DNA of 64,000 nt from Salinivirgaceae bacterium (GCA_017474765.1 JAFVGW010000003.1:62001-126000); one strand, 5' to 3'. Numbered from the stretch's first letter, positions 40,858 to 51,520 are shown. Notes: generated by a model not told the origin, from the sequence alone. Numbers and translations are program-made.

Positions 40858-42009
40858 TTATTCTTTGGGTAACAAGATTTTAAACGTTGTACCAACGCCT
40901 ATTTCCGATGACTGCACCATGATTTTGCCTCGGTGGTAGTTTTTCACGATGCGCTGAGCAAGCGACAATCCGAGTCCCCATCCACGCTCTTTAGTTGTGT
41001 AGCCTGGGTCAAAAATGGCATTGAACTGATTCTTTGCCAGGCCTTTGCCTGTATCGGTTATAAGAATCTCGGCAAATTTCACTGTCTCGTTCAGTTTGAT
41101 GGTGATGCAGCCCTTGCCTTCCATTGCATCAATAGCGTTCTTTATCATATTCTCAATCACCCAGTTAAAGAGCGATGTGTTGAGTTTTACCATAACATCG
41201 TGCGACGTGTTGTCCTTCACGTCGAGCGTGATGTTCGACGACACGCGGGTGCGCATATAACCCACCGCCGTGTTGATGGCTTCCGACAGGTTGCAAGGCT
41301 GAAGCGTGGGCAGAGAGCCGATTTTTGAGAATCGGTCGGCAATCATCTGAAGGCGGTCAATATCTTTCTGCATTTCAGCCACATACGATGCGTTAGATTC
41401 ATCCTGTTTGAGAATTTCAATCCACGCCATCAGCGATGAGATAGGCGTTCCCAACTGATGCGCCGTCTCTTTCGACATACCAATCCAGACCTTGTTCTGC
41501 TCGGCCCTGCGCGACGAACTGAAAGCCAAATAGGCCACCAGCAGGAAGATAGCGATTATCGACATCTGGATGAATGGAAAGTTTGCCAACTGTTTCAACA
41601 CAGTGGAATCGTCGTAATAAATGAAATTCATGTGGTTGTTTGGCAGGTAAATCACAATGGGTGAATGTTTTGACTTCATTTCTTCAATGCGTTTCCTGCA
41701 ATAAATACTATCGTTAGCCTTTGATTCAGGCAGGTTTCTTGTCTGCACAATGCTATTTTCATCATCAGTCAGAATGACAGGAATGGTGGTGTTGTTGCGG
41801 ATGATTTCGAGACAGAAACTGATTTCGTTTTCGTTCTCGCTAATTGCCATCTGCTGAGTGGCCTCGGCCCAAATTTGCATTCGCTTATGCTCCTCGGTGG
41901 CCATATTTCGCGCAAGCACATTGGTGTAATATAATGATATTCCGCCAATTAGCGTTGCACAGACAAGAATGAATGTCTTCCAAAATATTTTATTTCTGTA
42001 TGTATTCAT
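40858..42009 (-). CDS. Sensor histidine kinase
   Basis: A 383-residue membrane kinase with two transmembrane helices (residues about 8-28 and 150-170) around a periplasmic sensor of about 120 residues. H-box ETAHQLGTPISSL (phospho-His), N-box NWVIENMIKNAIDAM, G-boxes DTGKGLAK and GWGLGLSL. The histidine region is HisKA-like with the Bacteroidota HQLGTP form. No response regulator is adjacent, so it is an orphan kinase. It could be a partner of the NtrC-like or LuxR-type regulator of this window but no evidence links them. Confidence 0.9.
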   Translation of the reverse strand: MNTYRNKIFWKTFILVCATLIGGISLYYTNVLARNMATEEHKRMQIWAEATQQMAISENENEISFCLEIIRNNTTIPVILTDDENSIVQTRNLPESKANDSIYCRKRIEEMKSKHSPIVIYLPNNHMNFIYYDDSTVLKQLANFPFIQMSIIAIFLLVAYLAFSSSRRAEQNKVWIGMSKETAHQLGTPISSLMAWIEILKQDESNASYVAEMQKDIDRLQMIADRFSKIGSLPTLQPCNLSEAINTAVGYMRTRVSSNITLDVKDNTSHDVMVKLNTSLFNWVIENMIKNAIDAMEGKGCITIKLNETVKFAEILITDTGKGLAKNQFNAIFDPGYTTKERGWGLGLSLAQRIVKNYHRGKIMVQSSEIGVGTTFKILLPKE

Positions 42010-42045
42010 AGCAGATATAACGTTTCGCGGGGCGGAATATTGTAT

Positions 42046-44583
42046 TTATTCTTCGTCATCGTCCCACTCAATCACAAAGCCCGATGCGGGCGGCGGGGTG
42101 GTGCTTTTCTCTTCGGTTTTGATGGTGGTGTCCTTCTTGAACAGGCCGAACTCGCGTTTCAGAATCTGTTTCACTTCCTTTTTCTGCTCCTGTAACTCGT
42201 TGCGCAACTGCTGTTTAAGTTCCACCTTGTCGAATTTCACCTTTGTTTTGTCGCCCGTGCGGGTGGCCACAAGGTAGAGCGATGTGTGGTTGCCGCCGTC
42301 GTCTTCAACAATGCCGTAAGGCGTGGTTTGCTGCAGGCGTTTGGCCTTGCCGCGCATAAAATCGCTCAAAATCAGCGTGATGTGATACTCGTAATCGCCC
42401 GAGAACTTCTGCGTTCCCGCAACGGCCACATCGCAGGCGTTGCAGGCCACGTCCATCTTGGGAATGGTGACGGTGCCGCCGCTGATGGTCATATCGTTGG
42501 TGAGCGTTGAGAAGCTCAGGTCGCGGAACTCGTCGATGCGGGTGAAATCGGCCACGCTATTGAGCGCTTCGAGCCCGTGCAGACGGCCATTGGCAATCTT
42601 CAGACGACCGTCGAAATCCATATTCCGCACATCGGCAGAATCGCCTGCAAACGGCAGCAGCAACGTGAAATTCGAACTCAACCGCCCTTCAATGTTCTCG
42701 TTGGTGACGGTGGTCTGTCCGAAATTGTCGAAAGTGCTGAACATCTGATTGATATCGATGCTCGTGACCGAACCTTTACAAGCCAACTCGCGGTGCTTGC
42801 CGCTACGGTAGGCCACGCGGACATCGGCGCTGCCGTCCAACGCATTGAATTTCAGTCCGTCAACATCGATATTATCGCCCGCATAGCGTAGCCGCCCCGA
42901 AATGTTGTCGGCACGGAACTTCTTGAAACTGAAGCCTTTGGTGCTTGCCATCAAATCAACCTTGTAGGTAATCTTCGACGGCTCGCCGTCCGATTTGGCA
43001 AACAACGGTTCAATCTGCTGATAATCAAACGCATCGGTGGAAAGCGAACCGCGAATGTCCATTGTGGGGTAAGGCTCAGCCACGGCTTTGAGCAGATTGC
43101 CGATGCTGCCGCTGAACGTTACGGGAATGTTGCTCAGGCGGCCGCTTGTGCTGCTGATTGTCAGTGCGCTGCCGTTGAGTGTGGCCGCGCCATCGACGCC
43201 TGTGAGAGTGATGTTTGAGCCGTTGGTGTAACTTGCCTGCTGCAGTTTGAGTTGGCACCGCGGATTGAGCCGCAGAAAGGCCTTCAGGTCGAACGCTTTG
43301 TTCACATCGATGGGGCCGCTGATGGTGAGTGAGCCGTCGGCCGAGCCCGTCAGACGGTCGGGACGGCTGCTGAAAATCAGGTGGTTCCACTCTTCGAGCC
43401 GAGCGTTGGTGTTCAGTTTCGCATTGATGTGCGGCTGCTTCAGGTTATCGATGCGAAGGCTGCCCGTCAGGTGGCTTTGCCCCGAAGTGACATTGATTCC
43501 GCTGATTGACACAAACGACTTGGGGCTGTTGGCGTAGCCGCCGTTGTTGAACGTGCCTTTCAGGCTGACACTGTTGAGTTTAAGGTCGAGTTTGGGGTAA
43601 CTGATGTCGGCGTTGTCGAGCCCGAAATTGGCCACAATCTTCGGCGACGAGAGTTTGCTGAACTTGCCTTTGACGGTGGCGTCGAACCCAACCAGTCCCG
43701 AACTGCGCACAGTGGGCTTCTCTTGAGTGGCTAAAGTAAAGTAACGCAGCGCGTTAGCCACTTCAATCTTGTCGCCGTGCAGCGCAAGGTCCACATAGGT
43801 GTCATTAGTCAGCAGAACAGTTCCTAAAACACTGATGTTGATGCCTTTAGACGACAGTTGGCCATTGTTGATTCGCAGCGTGTCGTTCTTCATTGCAAGG
43901 TCCATCTTGATGCGCGTGGGCGCCAACGGCACAATTTCAATATTGTTGGCCACAATCCACTGCAGCGCCACCGAGCCTTTTGTCCCAATCTCGAACTGAC
44001 CGTTGTTGAGTTTGCCTTCTGCTTCAAAGTCAGGCATATACCATTCGGCGCCGTTGCCTTTGTATAGGTTGCAGACTTGTATTTTGCAGTCCTTCAGCCC
44101 CAAATGCTCAAGATTGATTTGCATATCGGAATTGCCCGATGCCGTTTTTTTCTCTTTGATAATGTGAAAGTTATCATTACCGCGTTTGTCAATCAGAATA
44201 TAAATCTGCCCGTCGGTCACCTTCACCGAATTCAGTTCCAACTCGTTATCTAAAAGTTTGCGGATGTTGAACGACAACGATAACTTTCTGACAGCCAGCA
44301 ATGTATCGGCTGTAGTGCGACCAAAACCCTTATGGCTGAACCCTTCGGCAGGTGACTTAACAATCACATTGTCAAGCACTATTGATGCATACGGGAAAGT
44401 GTTGATGAGCGAAAAATGGATGCCGTCAACGTTCACGGGTGCGTTCAGTTCGTTGTTGATGGCCTGAATGCTGTAGTTTATCAGCCTGTCTTTCAGCAGA
44501 ATTGTGCCACCGACAACAGCGCCCACAAGAACCACCAGCACAATCGCTGTCCAAATAAAAATCCGTGTCAGAATCCTGCGCAT
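42046..44583 (-). CDS. AsmA-family protein
   Basis: An 845-residue inner-membrane-anchored periplasmic protein. One N-terminal transmembrane helix (IFIWTAIVLVVLVGAVVGGTILL), then AsmA-type start (RLINYSIQAINNELNAPVNVDGIHFSLINTFPYASIVLDNV) and a long beta-rich repeat body, ending with the AsmA C-terminal region (INGRLHGLEALNSVADFTRI, with the KIANGRLHG pattern). AsmA-like proteins are bridge-type lipid transport or outer membrane assembly factors. A disordered acidic tail (TTPPPASGFVIEWDDDEE) ends it. It lies 36 bp upstream of the kinase gene, so it may share a transcript. Confidence 0.85.
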   Translation of the reverse strand: MRRILTRIFIWTAIVLVVLVGAVVGGTILLKDRLINYSIQAINNELNAPVNVDGIHFSLINTFPYASIVLDNVIVKSPAEGFSHKGFGRTTADTLLAVRKLSLSFNIRKLLDNELELNSVKVTDGQIYILIDKRGNDNFHIIKEKKTASGNSDMQINLEHLGLKDCKIQVCNLYKGNGAEWYMPDFEAEGKLNNGQFEIGTKGSVALQWIVANNIEIVPLAPTRIKMDLAMKNDTLRINNGQLSSKGINISVLGTVLLTNDTYVDLALHGDKIEVANALRYFTLATQEKPTVRSSGLVGFDATVKGKFSKLSSPKIVANFGLDNADISYPKLDLKLNSVSLKGTFNNGGYANSPKSFVSISGINVTSGQSHLTGSLRIDNLKQPHINAKLNTNARLEEWNHLIFSSRPDRLTGSADGSLTISGPIDVNKAFDLKAFLRLNPRCQLKLQQASYTNGSNITLTGVDGAATLNGSALTISSTSGRLSNIPVTFSGSIGNLLKAVAEPYPTMDIRGSLSTDAFDYQQIEPLFAKSDGEPSKITYKVDLMASTKGFSFKKFRADNISGRLRYAGDNIDVDGLKFNALDGSADVRVAYRSGKHRELACKGSVTSIDINQMFSTFDNFGQTTVTNENIEGRLSSNFTLLLPFAGDSADVRNMDFDGRLKIANGRLHGLEALNSVADFTRIDEFRDLSFSTLTNDMTISGGTVTIPKMDVACNACDVAVAGTQKFSGDYEYHITLILSDFMRGKAKRLQQTTPYGIVEDDGGNHTSLYLVATRTGDKTKVKFDKVELKQQLRNELQEQKKEVKQILKREFGLFKKDTTIKTEEKSTTPPPASGFVIEWDDDEE

Positions 44584-44635
44584 ACTTATTGGTCAATCGG
44601 TGAATTGTTTAATCGGTAAATCGTAATTCAAAAAT

Positions 44636-44673
44636 CAAAAAAATCTGTGTTATCTGTGTCATCTGTGCGATAT
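44636..44673. repeat. Dispersed ATCTGTG-type repeat, copy 6
   Basis: AATCTGTGTTATCTGTGTCATCTGTGCG is made of three ATCTGTG units 9 bp apart and lies between rhomboid and AsmA. This is the most regular copy of the family. Confidence 0.7.
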
Positions 44674-44680
44674 TATCAAT

Positions 44681-45568
44681 CTAGTTGTTACGACTGTTTC
44701 GGAACAAAGTTCGTTTTTCGTCTTCGGTCAGGCCGTTGTAGCCCGATTTGGCAATCTTGTCCAAAATAGCGTCTATCTCTTTCTGTTCGTTATGTTTACG
44801 TGCGTTGTAATCGTAGTCCGACTCGGCGCGTCGGTAACCGCCATCGGTGCGTTTGTACGAAACCTTCATCTTCGGTTTGCGCTTGAAAATGCCTGATACA
44901 GCGTCGATTACGCGGCCAACCCACGCGGCAATGTCGGTCCCCTTGCGCAGACTTGCAATGTAGAATATTCCGAACAGCGCGCCGCCGATGTGGGCAATAT
45001 GGCCGCCAGCGTTGGCACCGTCGAGCATCGCCAAATCTGAAATAAGGCTGAAAACAGCAATCCACTTGATTTTCACCTGCCCCAAAAACAGCAGATAAAC
45101 AGTGTAGTTTGGCACGTAAACGGCTGTGGCCAAGACAATTGCGTAAACAGCCGCCGAAGCGCCGATGGCCATCGCATAGGTGGCATCGAAAGCGGGGAAA
45201 ACATTGAAAGCCAGCGTGTAAAGCAGCGCGCCAGCAATGCCGCCGCAGATGTAAACATTCAGCAGTTGGCGGCCCGAGAAATACTCAAGGAAAATCCGCC
45301 CGAACCAGAACAGCCAGAGCAGATTGAACAAAATATGCAGAAATCCCTGATGCAGAAACATATAGGTGACCACGCCCCACGGATGGCGAATCAGATTTTT
45401 CCATCCCGCGTAAGCGCCCAGAAACTCAACCACGGGGTTGGCCGCCTGAACGCCCGACAGCATCATCACAATATCGACCAATTTCACCACAACAAATACC
45501 GCCAGATTGATGTAAATCAACCTGTTGAGCATATTGCTCTGCTTGAATTGTGACCAGAGATTGTTCAT
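44681..45568 (-). CDS. Rhomboid-family intramembrane serine protease
   Basis: A 295-residue membrane protein with about six transmembrane helices. The catalytic Ser lies in AIGASAAVYA (GxSx pattern) and the His in GHIAHIGGALFG; the HILFNLLWLFWFG block holds the usual His and Asn. It cleaves single-pass membrane proteins within the bilayer. After the membrane part, about 70 polar residues (VSYKRTDGGYRRAESDYDYNARK ...) form a cytoplasmic tail typical of Bacteroidota rhomboids. It is followed on the reverse strand by AsmA, with a 97-bp repeat-containing gap. Confidence 0.92.
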   Translation of the reverse strand: MNNLWSQFKQSNMLNRLIYINLAVFVVVKLVDIVMMLSGVQAANPVVEFLGAYAGWKNLIRHPWGVVTYMFLHQGFLHILFNLLWLFWFGRIFLEYFSGRQLLNVYICGGIAGALLYTLAFNVFPAFDATYAMAIGASAAVYAIVLATAVYVPNYTVYLLFLGQVKIKWIAVFSLISDLAMLDGANAGGHIAHIGGALFGIFYIASLRKGTDIAAWVGRVIDAVSGIFKRKPKMKVSYKRTDGGYRRAESDYDYNARKHNEQKEIDAILDKIAKSGYNGLTEDEKRTLFRNSRNN

Positions 45569-45708
45569 TTTTTCATCTTTTGTTGGTGTTGGGTTTTAGG
45601 TGTTGGGTGTTGGTTTTTAAATTACTAACATCTAATACCTGAAACCACTAGTTAAACATTATACAGACTGCTAATGTTGCGCAATATTACAGAAAAAAGT
45701 GATTTTCT

Positions 45709-45876
45709 ATGAATAGACGAACTCTACAACTTTTCAAGATTATCAAAATGCAATTTTTACATCTTTTCGAGATTATTGAAGAGCAAAAATCACAACTTTT
45801 CAAAGTTAACTGGTCTTTTACACAATTCATTATTTGTATGAATAATATTTATATTTGTATGAAAATTAGACATTAA
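45709..45876 (+). CDS. Small ORF of 55 residues with internal 11-residue repeats
   Basis: ATG 45709 to TAA 45874-45876. The protein contains three copies of an 11-residue unit (QLFKIIKMQFL, HLFEIIEEQKS, QLFKVNWSFTQ), which come from a 33-bp tandem repeat in the DNA. The frame stays open across all copies. It is AT-rich and lies 15 bp before the type IX cargo gene on the same strand, so it could be a leader peptide or a small gene in that unit. No family is recognised. It may also be an accident of the repeats. The rest of the 323-bp gap 45569-45891 is AT-rich with GGTGTTGGGT-like repeats at its left end. Confidence 0.35.
   Translation: MNRRTLQLFKIIKMQFLHLFEIIEEQKSQLFKVNWSFTQFIICMNNIYICMKIRH
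45727..45825. repeat. 33-bp imperfect tandem repeat, three copies
   Basis: Copies start at 45727, 45760 and 45793, exactly 33 bp apart. Each opens with CA-A/T-CTTTTC-A/G-AG. The third copy diverges after about 12 bases. Confidence 0.7.
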
Positions 45877-45891
45877 CAGCAAAAACTAACT

Positions 45892-46491
45892 ATGAGACGA
45901 ATTATACTTCTATTTTTCGGCATACTGTTTTACTCTAATATTTGGGCAGATTGTGAGATAACGATAGTTGGCAAAATAGTACAAGTTCCCAATCCGTGTT
46001 TGGATTCCCCCTGCCTGCCTGGAATAGTGTATGCCATTGAGAATGACACATCTGTTTTCATCATATCAATTGGCAAAAAATGGCTATGGGCTGACCAATC
46101 TCTAATCATTAATAATACTACCCTTGAAACGAATGATTCTGTGGCGATAATTGGCAACATAAATTGCGCGAAAGACATAAATCTTGATAAATATTACGAA
46201 ATAGAAGTAAGTTCTTCTTATGCTTTAACCACATCGATAGAAAACGAAGAAAACCCTCTCAAGGATGTCCAAGTTTATCCGAACCCTTGTGATTCATATT
46301 TGAATATCATCCTAAAACCTAACGTTTCTGAAAAATCATTCATTCAATTGTTTAATTCATCTGGTCAATTGAAGTTCGATAACAACACCTCAACAGAACT
46401 GACAATTGATATGAACAATTACGAAAAGGGCATTTACTTTTTAAGAATCGATAACGGTAAAATATCTGATATAAAGATAATTAAGAAATAA
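45892..46491 (+). CDS. Secreted protein with type IX sorting domain (type A)
   Basis: A 199-residue secreted protein. Signal peptide MRRIILLFFGILFYSNIWA, a small Cys-rich N-terminal domain (residues about 20-110), then the type A sorting domain: VYPNPCDSYLNI, then FIQLFNSSGQLKF, GIYFLRIDNGKISDIKIIKK. This domain sends proteins through the type IX secretion system and attaches them to the surface. The gene is clearly more AT-rich than its neighbours. It is a single short gene with no other secretion genes beside it. The passenger function is unknown. Confidence 0.85.
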   Translation: MRRIILLFFGILFYSNIWADCEITIVGKIVQVPNPCLDSPCLPGIVYAIENDTSVFIISIGKKWLWADQSLIINNTTLETNDSVAIIGNINCAKDINLDKYYEIEVSSSYALTTSIENEENPLKDVQVYPNPCDSYLNIILKPNVSEKSFIQLFNSSGQLKFDNNTSTELTIDMNNYEKGIYFLRIDNGKISDIKIIKK

Positions 46492-46514
46492 GGTGATTCC
46501 TAAAATTCCACCTA

Positions 46515-49109
46515 TCAAAGTCCCGTAATCCGCTTAATATCATTCAGTTTATTCAACGCTTCAATAGGCGTAAGATTGTCGATGTCGAGATTTTTTATTT
46601 GGTCGCGGATGTCTTTGAGCACAGGGTCTTCCAACTGAAAGAAACTCAACTGAATACCCGACTGACTCTGCGGTTTGACATCGGTTTCGACGCTGCGGCG
46701 CGATTTCTCAAGGTCGCGCAAAATGTTTTCGGCGCGGGCCACCACGCTCTTCGGCATTCCTGCCATCCGCGCCACGTGGATACCGAAACTGTGATTGCTT
46801 CCGCCAGGAACCAACTTCCTCAAAAACAGCACTTTCTTCTCAACCTCGCGCACCGAGACGTTGTAGTTCTTCACCCGCTCAAACGTCTTTTCCATCTCGT
46901 TAAGTTCGTGATAATGAGTGGCAAACAGCGTCTTGGCGCGATATTTCGGATGGTCGTGGATGTACTCAACAATGGCCCACGCAATGCTGATGCCGTCGTA
47001 GGTTGATGTGCCACGGCCCAACTCGTCGAGCAGAATCAGGCTGCGCTCGCTGATGTTGTTCAGGATGCTTGCGGCCTCGTTCATCTCAACCATAAAGGTC
47101 GATTCGCCAACCGAAATGTTGTCCGACGCGCCCACACGGGTGAAAATGCGGTCGATGAAGCCGATGTGCGCCGACTGCGCGGGCACGTACGAGCCAATCT
47201 GCGCCAGAATCACAATCAGAGCCGTCTGCCGTAGCAGCGCCGATTTTCCCGCCATATTCGGGCCCGTGATGATGATAATCTGTTGGTCGTCGTCGTTCAG
47301 CACAACATCGTTGGCCACGTATTCCTCGCCAGGCTGCATCTGCGTCTCAATCACGGGGTGGCGGCCGTTGCGGATTTCAAACGTGCGGCTCTCGTCAACA
47401 TCGGGGCGGCTGTAGTTTCGAATCTGCGCCGTGCTTGCAAACGACAGCAGGCAGTCGATTTTCGATAACAGGCTCGCATCCAATTGGATAGCCGACACAA
47501 ACTCCGACACGGCAAACACCAAATCGCTGTAAATCTTCTGCTCAAGCGCCAGAATCTTTTCCTCGGCGCCCAGAATCTTCTCCTCGTACTCCTTCAGCTC
47601 GGGCGTGATGTAGCGTTCGGCGCTCACCAGCGTCTGCTTGCGAATCCACTCCTCGGGCACGCGGTCTTTGTAGGTGTTGCGCACCTCAATGTAGTAGCCG
47701 AACACGTTGTTGAAACTGATTTTGAGCGACGGAATCTCTGTTCTTTCGCTCTCTTTTTGCTGAAGTTCAATCAGATAGTCTTTGCCCGAATAGGCGATGT
47801 GGCGCAACTCGTCGAGTTCGGCACTCACGCCTTCGTTTATCACGCCGCCCTTGGCAATCTGCACAGGCGGGTCTAGTTGAATCTCTTTTTCGATGCGCTG
47901 ACAGATTGACGCACAAGGATTTAACTGCTCGCTAATAGCCTGAAGCGCCGCCACACCCGACTGCTCGCACACATTTTTCACAGGCCCGATGGCCTTCAGA
48001 GCGTTCTTCAGCGCCAGCATCTCGCGCGGGTTGATGCGCCCGAACGTCACCTTGCTGATGAGTCGTTCAAGGTCGCCAACGTTCTTCAGTTCGCCTTCAA
48101 CAGTTTGTTTAGCCTCAACATTATCAATAAAATAGGTCACAATCTGCTGACGCTCGTTGATGGCCGTCACATTCTTCAGCGGCAGCGACACCCAGCGTTT
48201 CAGCATTCGCGAGCCCATCGGCGTCAGCGTGTTGTCGATGATGTCGATAAGGCTGTGGCCGTCTTCGTTCAACGGACTGAAAATCTCAAGGTTACGAAAC
48301 GTAAAACGGTCAATCCACACATACTCGTCCTCGGCAATGCGGCGGATTCCCGTGATGTTGCCAATTTGCGAATGTTGGGTGATGTCTAGATAGAAAAGTA
48401 TTGAACCAGCGGCAATTGTGCCCAAAATTTGGCGGTCGATGCCGAAACCTTTGAGCGACTGCGTCTGAAAATGCTTGAGCAGACGGTCGGTTGCGGCCTG
48501 CTCCGAGAACACCCACTCGTCGATGGCGTAGATGTAGAACCCCATCCCGAACAGTTCCTGAAACTGCTCCTTGGTGCCGCGCTTGTAGATGATTTCTTTC
48601 GGTCGGAAACTCTGTATCAGTTTGTTAGCGTACTCAACGCTGCCTTCGGCCACATAAAATTCGCCAGTTGAGATGTCGAGAAACGCAATGCCCGCCATCT
48701 TTTTTTCGACGTAAACCGATGCCAGGAAATTGTTCTCGCGGTTCTCAAGAATGTTGTCGTTTGTCGAAACGCCAGGTGTAACCAATTCAGTAACACCGCG
48801 TTTCACAAGCGTTTTGCAAAGTTTCGGGTCCTCAAGTTGTTCGCAGATGGCCACCCGCTGCCCCGCCCTCACCAGTTTCGGCAGGTAGGTGTCAATGGCG
48901 TGATACGGAAATCCAGCCATATCAATGGGCAGCGTCGAACTCGATTTCTTGGTGAGCGTGATGTTCAGAATCTTGGCCGCCTTCACGGCATCTTCGCAAT
49001 AAGTCTCGTAGAAATCGCCCACGCGGAAAAGCAGAATGGCATCGGGGTGCTTGGCCTTAATCTGGCTGTACTGCCTCATCAGCGGCGTGTCGAAAATGTC
49101 TTTGCCCAT
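46515..49109 (-). CDS. mutS: DNA mismatch repair protein MutS
   Basis: An 864-residue MutS. N-terminal mismatch-recognition domain with FRVGDFYE (Phe-x-Glu motif), core domains II-IV, and C-terminal ATPase: Walker [14 protein letters not shown], Walker [14 protein letters not shown], helix-u-turn-helix near the C-terminus. ATG 49109 ([18 protein letters not shown]) is preferred over 49133; the eight upstream residues do not fit MutS. It is convergent with the type IX cargo gene. Length is normal. Confidence 0.96.
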   Translation of the reverse strand: MGKDIFDTPLMRQYSQIKAKHPDAILLFRVGDFYETYCEDAVKAAKILNITLTKKSSSTLPIDMAGFPYHAIDTYLPKLVRAGQRVAICEQLEDPKLCKTLVKRGVTELVTPGVSTNDNILENRENNFLASVYVEKKMAGIAFLDISTGEFYVAEGSVEYANKLIQSFRPKEIIYKRGTKEQFQELFGMGFYIYAIDEWVFSEQAATDRLLKHFQTQSLKGFGIDRQILGTIAAGSILFYLDITQHSQIGNITGIRRIAEDEYVWIDRFTFRNLEIFSPLNEDGHSLIDIIDNTLTPMGSRMLKRWVSLPLKNVTAINERQQIVTYFIDNVEAKQTVEGELKNVGDLERLISKVTFGRINPREMLALKNALKAIGPVKNVCEQSGVAALQAISEQLNPCASICQRIEKEIQLDPPVQIAKGGVINEGVSAELDELRHIAYSGKDYLIELQQKESERTEIPSLKISFNNVFGYYIEVRNTYKDRVPEEWIRKQTLVSAERYITPELKEYEEKILGAEEKILALEQKIYSDLVFAVSEFVSAIQLDASLLSKIDCLLSFASTAQIRNYSRPDVDESRTFEIRNGRHPVIETQMQPGEEYVANDVVLNDDDQQIIIITGPNMAGKSALLRQTALIVILAQIGSYVPAQSAHIGFIDRIFTRVGASDNISVGESTFMVEMNEAASILNNISERSLILLDELGRGTSTYDGISIAWAIVEYIHDHPKYRAKTLFATHYHELNEMEKTFERVKNYNVSVREVEKKVLFLRKLVPGGSNHSFGIHVARMAGMPKSVVARAENILRDLEKSRRSVETDVKPQSQSGIQLSFFQLEDPVLKDIRDQIKNLDIDNLTPIEALNKLNDIKRITGL

Positions 49110-49242
49110 TTTAGTGATTTTTATAACAAGCAAAACTAACCAATCGCACGCGAAATGGCCTTTGTGGCAAGGCGGATTTTTTAAATGGTTGTTAACAATT
49201 TAAACCGACGCCACACTTTATATAGGCTATCACGCTTGAAAA

Positions 49243-51435
49243 TCAATGCGAGAACAGCAGTTCGCGATATTTAGGCAGCGGCCAAATCTCGTTGTCCGAA
49301 ATCATTTCAAGATGGTCAATATGCTCGCGGATGCTTGCCAGATAAGGCTTCACGGTGTCGGAATATGCCTGTGCCTTTTCGAAGATGTCGGTAATGGCGT
49401 TGGCGCGTTTTCGAGCCTCGGTCATTTCTGTAACCATTAATTTTATGGCTGTTATGCGTTTCGAAATATCTTTGATGGTTTCCAGTTGCAGTTCAGCAAC
49501 CTCGTTGAAATCGGCCTCGCTCAACACTTCTTTCAAGCCGCGGACGTTCTCTATCAGTTGGTTCTGATATTTGTAAACGGTTGGAATAATGTGGTTTGTG
49601 GCCAAATCGCCCAACACGCGCGACTCAATCTGAATCTTCTTGGTGTAGTTCTCGACACGTATTTCGTGACGTGCCTCTATCTCGCGCTCTGTGAACACCT
49701 TAGCACTGGTGCAAAGGTCGATGTTCTTGCGGTCGGCAAAAGCACGCAGGGCTGCAATCGTCCCTTTCGGGTTCGAAAGTCCGCGGCGCTCGGCCTCAAC
49801 TTCCCACTCGTGACTATAGCCGTTACCATCGAAACGCACTGGTTTTGAGTAAACTATCAACTCTTTCAACTCTTGGAAGATGGCTTCGTCCTTCTTCACA
49901 CCAGCATCGATTTTGGCATCAACCTTCAACTTGAACTTGCGCAGTTGCTCGGCCACAGCCAAAGTGATAAACGTCATTGGTGCGGCACAATTGGCGCTTG
50001 CCCCGGCAGAACGGAACTCAAAGCGGTTGCCCGTGAAGGCGAAGGGCGACGTACGGTTGCGGTCGGTGTTGTCGAGCAGAATCTCCGGAATCCGCCCGAT
50101 ACCCAATTTTATGTCAGTTTTCTCGTCGGGTGTCATCTTCTTGTCGCTCACACGCTGCTCTATATCATCAAGAATGCCAGATAGATAACTTCCCAAGAAC
50201 ACCGACATTATCGACGGCGGAGCCTCGGTTGCGCCCAAACGGTGCTCATTGCCTGCTGTAGCAATGCTGGCGCGCATCAAGTCGCCGTACTCGTAAACCG
50301 CGCTGATAGTGCAGGCCAGAAAAACCAGGAACTGCATATTGCTCTTCGGATTTTTTCCTGGCGAGAGCAGGTTGACACCAGTGTTTGTGGCCATCGAGAA
50401 GTTGTTGTGCTTGCCCGACCCGCTGATACCTTTGAACGGTTTTTCGTGGAAAAGCACATTAAAGTTGTGGCGACGGGCCACCTTCTTCATAAGGTCCATA
50501 AGCAGCATATTGTGGTCGACGGCCAAATTGGCTTCCTCGAACACTGGCGCACACTCGAACTGGTTGGGCGCCACTTCATTATGTCTTGTTTTGACTGGTA
50601 TTCCCAAGCGGTAAGCCTCAATTTCAAAATCGCGCATGAAGGCGCTTACACGACTTGGTATGGTGCCGAAATAGTGGTCGTCCAACTGCTGGTCTTTGGC
50701 CGATGCGTGCCCCATAAGGGTGCGGCCCGTAAGCTGCAAATCGGGACGGGCAAGAAACAGCGCCGAATCAACAAGAAAATACTCCTGCTCCCAACCCAGC
50801 GTGGTCACCACTTTCGTGACGTCTTTGTCGAAATACTGGCAGACGCCAACAGCCGCGTCGTTCAGCACCGATGTTGCTTTGAGCAGTGGCGTTTTGAAGT
50901 CGAGCGCCTCACCTGTGTATGAAATAAAAATAGTTGGTATACAAAGAGTTCGCTCCAGAATAAAAGCTGGCGACGAGGGGTCCCACGCAGTGTATCCGCG
51001 CGCCTCGAAGGTGTTGCGCAATCCGCCGCTCGGGAAACTCGACGCATCGGGCTCCTGCTGGGCAAGTTTGCCACCATCGAAAGCCTCAATACCGCCATCG
51101 CCCTCGAAGTTTGGCTCGAAGAAAGCGTCGTGCTTCTCGGCCGTTGAGCCGGTGAGCGGATGAAACCAGTGAGTGTAGTGTGTTGCTCCCTTGCCCAACG
51201 CCCATGCCTTCATTCCCGACGCCACTTGGTCGGCAATGCGGCGCGGAATGCGAGTTCCATTCTCGATGGAATCGACCACGCACTCGTAAGCCTCGCGCGA
51301 CAAGAACTCCTTCATTTTGGTCTTATCGAACACATTCTCAGCAAAATACTCTGATGTTTTGATATCTGGCACCTCAACCTTCACCGCCTGACGGTTCATC
51401 AGTTGCTCCAAAGCTTGAAACCTGATTGTTGACAT
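49243..51435 (-). CDS. glnN: Glutamine synthetase type III
   Basis: A 730-residue GSIII enzyme, ATP-dependent assimilation of ammonium into glutamine. Start ATG 51435 gives MSTIRFQALEQLMNRQAVKVEVPDIK; the longer frame (from 51630) adds 65 residues across the promoter and is wrong. Patterns: GKGATHYTHWFHPLTG, GWEQEYFLVDSALFLARPDL, NEVAPNQFECAPVFEEAN, VLFHEKPFKGISGSGKHNNFSM. GSIII is the usual enzyme of Bacteroidales. A -7 element and a GC-rich hairpin lie upstream. It is separated from mutS by 133 bp. Confidence 0.96.
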   Translation of the reverse strand: MSTIRFQALEQLMNRQAVKVEVPDIKTSEYFAENVFDKTKMKEFLSREAYECVVDSIENGTRIPRRIADQVASGMKAWALGKGATHYTHWFHPLTGSTAEKHDAFFEPNFEGDGGIEAFDGGKLAQQEPDASSFPSGGLRNTFEARGYTAWDPSSPAFILERTLCIPTIFISYTGEALDFKTPLLKATSVLNDAAVGVCQYFDKDVTKVVTTLGWEQEYFLVDSALFLARPDLQLTGRTLMGHASAKDQQLDDHYFGTIPSRVSAFMRDFEIEAYRLGIPVKTRHNEVAPNQFECAPVFEEANLAVDHNMLLMDLMKKVARRHNFNVLFHEKPFKGISGSGKHNNFSMATNTGVNLLSPGKNPKSNMQFLVFLACTISAVYEYGDLMRASIATAGNEHRLGATEAPPSIMSVFLGSYLSGILDDIEQRVSDKKMTPDEKTDIKLGIGRIPEILLDNTDRNRTSPFAFTGNRFEFRSAGASANCAAPMTFITLAVAEQLRKFKLKVDAKIDAGVKKDEAIFQELKELIVYSKPVRFDGNGYSHEWEVEAERRGLSNPKGTIAALRAFADRKNIDLCTSAKVFTEREIEARHEIRVENYTKKIQIESRVLGDLATNHIIPTVYKYQNQLIENVRGLKEVLSEADFNEVAELQLETIKDISKRITAIKLMVTEMTEARKRANAITDIFEKAQAYSDTVKPYLASIREHIDHLEMISDNEIWPLPKYRELLFSH

Positions 51436-51462
51436 TGTTGTCTGATTTTTATGTTTATGGCG

Positions 51463-51470
51463 CAAAGATA
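51463..51470 (-). promoter_or_regulatory. glnN -7 element
   Basis: TATCTTTG on the reverse strand, 28-35 nt before the glnN ATG. Confidence 0.55.
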
Positions 51471-51520
51471 TGGCAAAATTAGCATCATTGTACATAAATA
51501 TTGCAATAATTATTATTAGA

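Noticed and set aside
45569-45708. Insertion-sequence end in the GGTGTTGGGT repeats
   Set aside because: No transposase or terminal inverted repeats were found; these are simple intergenic repeats also glimpsed near 8464.
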